From the NCBI GenBank assembly GCA_017848125.1, contig JAGAJY010000140.1, positions 1 to 33,328 of the forward strand: 33,328 nucleotides of DNA, in the 5' to 3' direction. This DNA comes from Oscillospiraceae bacterium. Lineage in GTDB: Bacteria > Bacillota > Clostridia > Oscillospirales > Ruminococcaceae. The notes under the pieces were generated by a model. The model saw nothing but the letters and a program-made list of their open reading frames with translations. It did no database searches and had not been told where the DNA came from. This document shows positions 30,896 to 33,328 of the stretch, piece after piece (position 1 is the stretch's first letter; each line of letters opens with the position of its first letter). The position numbers and the translations under genes are program-made.

Positions 30896-32449
30896 TTACT
30901 TGCGTCTCCTTCTGATAAACACCACTGCACCTATAATAAGAACAACAACAGGAACACCGATAAGGAAAACAGCAAAATATCTGTTCTGTGTACCGCTGTC
31001 CACATCAAAGGTCGCAGAGGCAAGATCCTTTGCAACAATGGAAATGCCTGAGTTTTTGCCTGCCATGGTGTTTACTATGGAAATGAAGTAGTCACCGTTG
31101 TTGAAGTAGGTGGTAGATGTGAAGCTTGCATCAAGAGTTTCGGAAGACCCGATAACGAGAACATTACTGAAAATCATATTGTTCTCCTCGTCAAAGGTAT
31201 ATTTTCTTCCGAGAGCCATTGTGGTCTGCACACCGTAGTCAATGTTTGAAGTATCTCCGCTCTGAATACGCTGCTGAACCTCGTCAGTCATAACGAATGC
31301 AGTATCCTTTGTCTGGAGCAGAGGAACTGTGCTTCTTGAATCCTTGTTGTCAAAAAGAAGCGTAAGGGGCTTTGACTGGAAATCAATTACAGGAAGCTCG
31401 GCATTTGCGAGGTTGGTGGAATAGTCGTTTGCAGCAATATAATCTCTTATAACATAAAGATTCTGGCTCTGGAGATTGTTCATATCGCTGTCGGCAACGA
31501 TACCCTCCTCTACACGGATACCCCATTCCTCAAGGAAGGTGTTGATATTTCCTGTTGTTTTCTGGGTGTAATCCGCAAAGTAAACAAGATTTCTGCCAAG
31601 CTTGCCGTCATTGTCAAGGAAAGCATAAAGCATTTCGATAACAGCAGGCTCATAGTCATTGAGAGGAGCGTTTATTACAACAAGGTCAGTTTCCTCGGGT
31701 ATAGGCTGGGAAAGAGGGTCTATCTCGTTTACCTCATAGCCGTTTGAAGAAAGAAGGTTAAACACATTATCATAGGAAGTTCCCGAAGTTTCGCTCTTGA
31801 AAACTACTGCCTTTATAGGGTCAGGGTCAGTTACATACATAATAGCAGATGTGATCTCCTGCTCCGCCTTTGACGAAACGGGAACATCAATATAATTGAA
31901 ATTATTGTAATCAAACTGAGTTTCGGTGTTGTAAAGATCCTCGATACCGAAAACCTTGATCCTTCCGTTAGCGGGATTTTCCACAACAATGCTGTACTCG
32001 TTTATCTCCCCCTTGTAGGACTCCTTGTATCTTTCCGCATAGGTGGGATTTTCTATCATATCAACAAATGTAAGATTGATATGGTCGCTGTAAATTGAAT
32101 ATTTTTTCAGCACCTCATACGCCTGCTTGTAGTAAATATAAGCAGCTGTCTGGAATGTTATCTCATCTGAAAGACATACGATTTCCACAGGCTGATTCAG
32201 AGTGCTGAGATAGTCGATAGTCTGCTGTGAAATTTCAAAATTACCGTTTTCGGTAAGGTCGAGAGACATATTCACCTTATTGGAAGCAATATTCACAACA
32301 ACATTTATAAGCACAACAATAGCCACAACCACAACAGTAATAGCAGCTGCAACAGAGCCGTATTTAAGCTTTCTTCTGTTAAAGCGCCTATGCTTTTCTG
32401 CGGCGGTTTCGGTTGAAACAACCTCAGCTTCGTTAGTATTCTTAGCCAT
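30896..32449 (-). CDS. GldG-like ABC-associated membrane protein
   Basis: This 517-residue protein has an N-terminal membrane helix (about 30-55), a large outer domain (about 60-485) and a C-terminal helix (about 488-511) ending in RRRRK. The segment NMSLDLTENGNFEISQQTIDYL, which follows the first helix, is the signature start of the ABC_transp_aux/GldG family. The first ABC auxiliary subdomain (VEIVCLSDEITF...) and a later domain with LVVINAPLNDYEPA follow. Family members work with an ABC-2 ATPase and permease, shown best in bacterial gliding, but gliding itself is not expected in Clostridia. AAAGGAC precedes the ATG. Confidence 0.88.
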   Translation of the reverse strand: MAKNTNEAEVVSTETAAEKHRRFNRRKLKYGSVAAAITVVVVAIVVLINVVVNIASNKVNMSLDLTENGNFEISQQTIDYLSTLNQPVEIVCLSDEITFQTAAYIYYKQAYEVLKKYSIYSDHINLTFVDMIENPTYAERYKESYKGEINEYSIVVENPANGRIKVFGIEDLYNTETQFDYNNFNYIDVPVSSKAEQEITSAIMYVTDPDPIKAVVFKSETSGTSYDNVFNLLSSNGYEVNEIDPLSQPIPEETDLVVINAPLNDYEPAVIEMLYAFLDNDGKLGRNLVYFADYTQKTTGNINTFLEEWGIRVEEGIVADSDMNNLQSQNLYVIRDYIAANDYSTNLANAELPVIDFQSKPLTLLFDNKDSRSTVPLLQTKDTAFVMTDEVQQRIQSGDTSNIDYGVQTTMALGRKYTFDEENNMIFSNVLVIGSSETLDASFTSTTYFNNGDYFISIVNTMAGKNSGISIVAKDLASATFDVDSGTQNRYFAVFLIGVPVVVLIIGAVVFIRRRRK

Positions 32450-32472
32450 TTTATTCAGTCCTTTCGATTTTA

Positions 32473-33180
32473 TCAGCTCCAGCGGCGGCGCTCAAGCACT
32501 CTCACCGTAAGGAAATTGAAAACAAAAATAACGCTGATAAAGAACACAATGCTTGTAACATTAAGTATTCCCTGTGTAAATTCGGTATATCTGTTGTAGA
32601 AGCCTACAGCCGCCATTACCTTTTTGAGGGGAGCAAAGGAAACCGCAGACGCCATCATATCTATCATATACAGAACAAAATTTATAAGGAGACTGATAAT
32701 AGCCGCAACTATCTGAATTTCCGTAAGAGAAGACACGAACAATCCGATAGATACAAAGGAAGCGCCTACAAGCAGAAGTCCCACAAAGTTTCCGATAACA
32801 GATGCCCAAGGCAGACCGCCTGCAAGGCTGTGAAGCACAAGAACATAGGGAATGTAGATAGCCATACCGATAAGGAAAACAGTAGTAGCCGCAAAGAATT
32901 TGCCAAGGACTATCTCTGCGAGATTAACGGGAGCAGTAAGCAGTCCCTGATCGGTTTTCTGCTTTTTCTCGTCGGACATAAGCCTCATGGTAAGCAGAGG
33001 GATAAACAGCATTATTATAAGGAAGATACCGAGAAATGCATAGGACATATCTGTGGTAGCTCCCATAATGTTATTGCCCACAAAGTAAAATGCGCTTATG
33101 GCATAGAAGATTGCAAGATAAATATAAGCAATAGGCGATGTAAAGAACGCCTTCATTTCTCTTTTATAAATTGCGCCCAT
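32473..33180 (-). CDS. ABC-2 type permease (GldF-like)
   Basis: This 235-residue six-helix permease starts MGAIYKREMKAFFTSPIAYIY, a hallmark N-terminus of this permease branch. The loop MRLMSDEKKQKTDQGLLTAPV after helix 2 is the coupling segment of GldF-like proteins. The start ATG 33180 overlaps the upstream stop (TAATG) and GGAGGAG lies just before, so it is translated with the ATPase gene. It lies 23 bases upstream of the GldG-like gene. The transported substance is unknown. Confidence 0.9.
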   Translation of the reverse strand: MGAIYKREMKAFFTSPIAYIYLAIFYAISAFYFVGNNIMGATTDMSYAFLGIFLIIMLFIPLLTMRLMSDEKKQKTDQGLLTAPVNLAEIVLGKFFAATTVFLIGMAIYIPYVLVLHSLAGGLPWASVIGNFVGLLLVGASFVSIGLFVSSLTEIQIVAAIISLLINFVLYMIDMMASAVSFAPLKKVMAAVGFYNRYTEFTQGILNVTSIVFFISVIFVFNFLTVRVLERRRWS

Positions 33181-33328
33181 TATTCGTCTCCTCCATCGCT
33201 TTCAGATTCAGGCTCAGCCTCATTTTCCTCACGGCTCATTCTGCTAACGGTATCAGCCGCAAGAACAGCTCCCGAAACCTGATCCATAAGCTCTCTCTGA
33301 GTCTTTTCGTCAACAGCCTTTGAGCCAA
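33180..33328 (-). CDS. C-terminal tail of a protein, probably the ABC ATPase of this operon (5' end beyond window)
   Basis: Only the last 48 or so codons are visible, reading GSKAVDEKTQRELMDQVSG, then AVLAADTVSRMSREENEAEPESESDGGDE and a TAA that overlaps the permease ATG. The acidic Glu/Ser-rich tail follows a helical stretch. Nothing diagnostic of an ATPase falls inside the window. I assign it from gene order, since GldF-GldG-type operons normally begin with the ATP-binding subunit. Confidence 0.55.
   Translation of the reverse strand, partial: GSKAVDEKTQRELMDQVSGAVLAADTVSRMSREENEAEPESESDGGDE

Overview
The window looks like a chromosomal segment of a spore-forming or spore-ancestry Clostridia bacterium, most likely a Ruminococcus-like member of the Oscillospiraceae. 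This rests on gene content (electron-bifurcating NfnAB, YesMN-type regulators, spoIIA sporulation-sigma operon, dipicolinate synthase dpaAB), strong GGAGG-type ribosome binding sites, frequent GTG/TTG starts and sigma-A promoters of the TTGACA-17-TATAAT type. The genus is an inference; no rRNA or other decisive marker is present. I see no tRNA, rRNA, CRISPR array, insertion sequence or prophage gene. Coding density is high and no gene-free stretch exceeds about 240 bases.

Layout. 1-2100 (minus): a MarR repressor and a drug-type ABC half-transporter cut by the left edge, behind a double-palindrome operator. 2119-3075 (minus): an RluA-family pseudouridine synthase. 3148-5374 (minus): nfnB-nfnA, the ferredoxin/NADH/NADP bifurcating transhydrogenase. 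5523-8837 (minus): a YesN/YesM two-component system. 9000-13358 (plus): metallophosphoesterase, aromatic-acid-exporter-like protein, stand-alone receiver domain, sodium:neurotransmitter symporter-family transporter and AlkD-like DNA repair protein, ended by a strong terminator. 13404-14858 (minus): a zinc-ribbon membrane protein with a 10-residue proline/lysine repeat and a Ser/Thr/Glu-rich outer stalk. 14957-18203 (minus): sirtuin, nadC, small radical SAM protein and aldose epimerase, apparently one NAD-linked operon. 18330-20602 (minus): MFS transporter, four-helix membrane protein and exported membrane-anchored protein, a cluster of unknown purpose. 20696-23585 (minus): thiE-thiD, a LysR regulator and a hotdog thioesterase. 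23745-25242 (plus): dpaA-dpaB. 25296-27114 (minus): a KdpDE-like two-component system without a kdp transporter. 27347-28811 (plus): spoIIAA-spoIIAB-sigF. 28978-29262 (minus): a 94-residue protein of unknown function with two promoter-like sequences. 29441-33328 (minus): a GldFG-like ABC system with a DUF4340-type protein, cut by the right edge.

How the genes fit together. Two separate sporulation loci (forespore sigma-F control and mother-cell dipicolinate synthesis) indicate that an endospore programme is or was encoded. NfnAB ties ferredoxin and NADH to NADPH, typical of a fermentative anaerobe, and the nadC-sirtuin operon joins making NAD to using it. Several transporters sit beside regulators: MarR with the ABC exporter, and the receiver protein with the symporter. 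The least explained loci are the MFS/four-helix/exported-protein trio, the zinc-ribbon stalk protein, the lone receiver beside the symporter, the 94-residue protein and the GldFG/DUF4340 operon. I find no clear-cut new defence or mobile system here.
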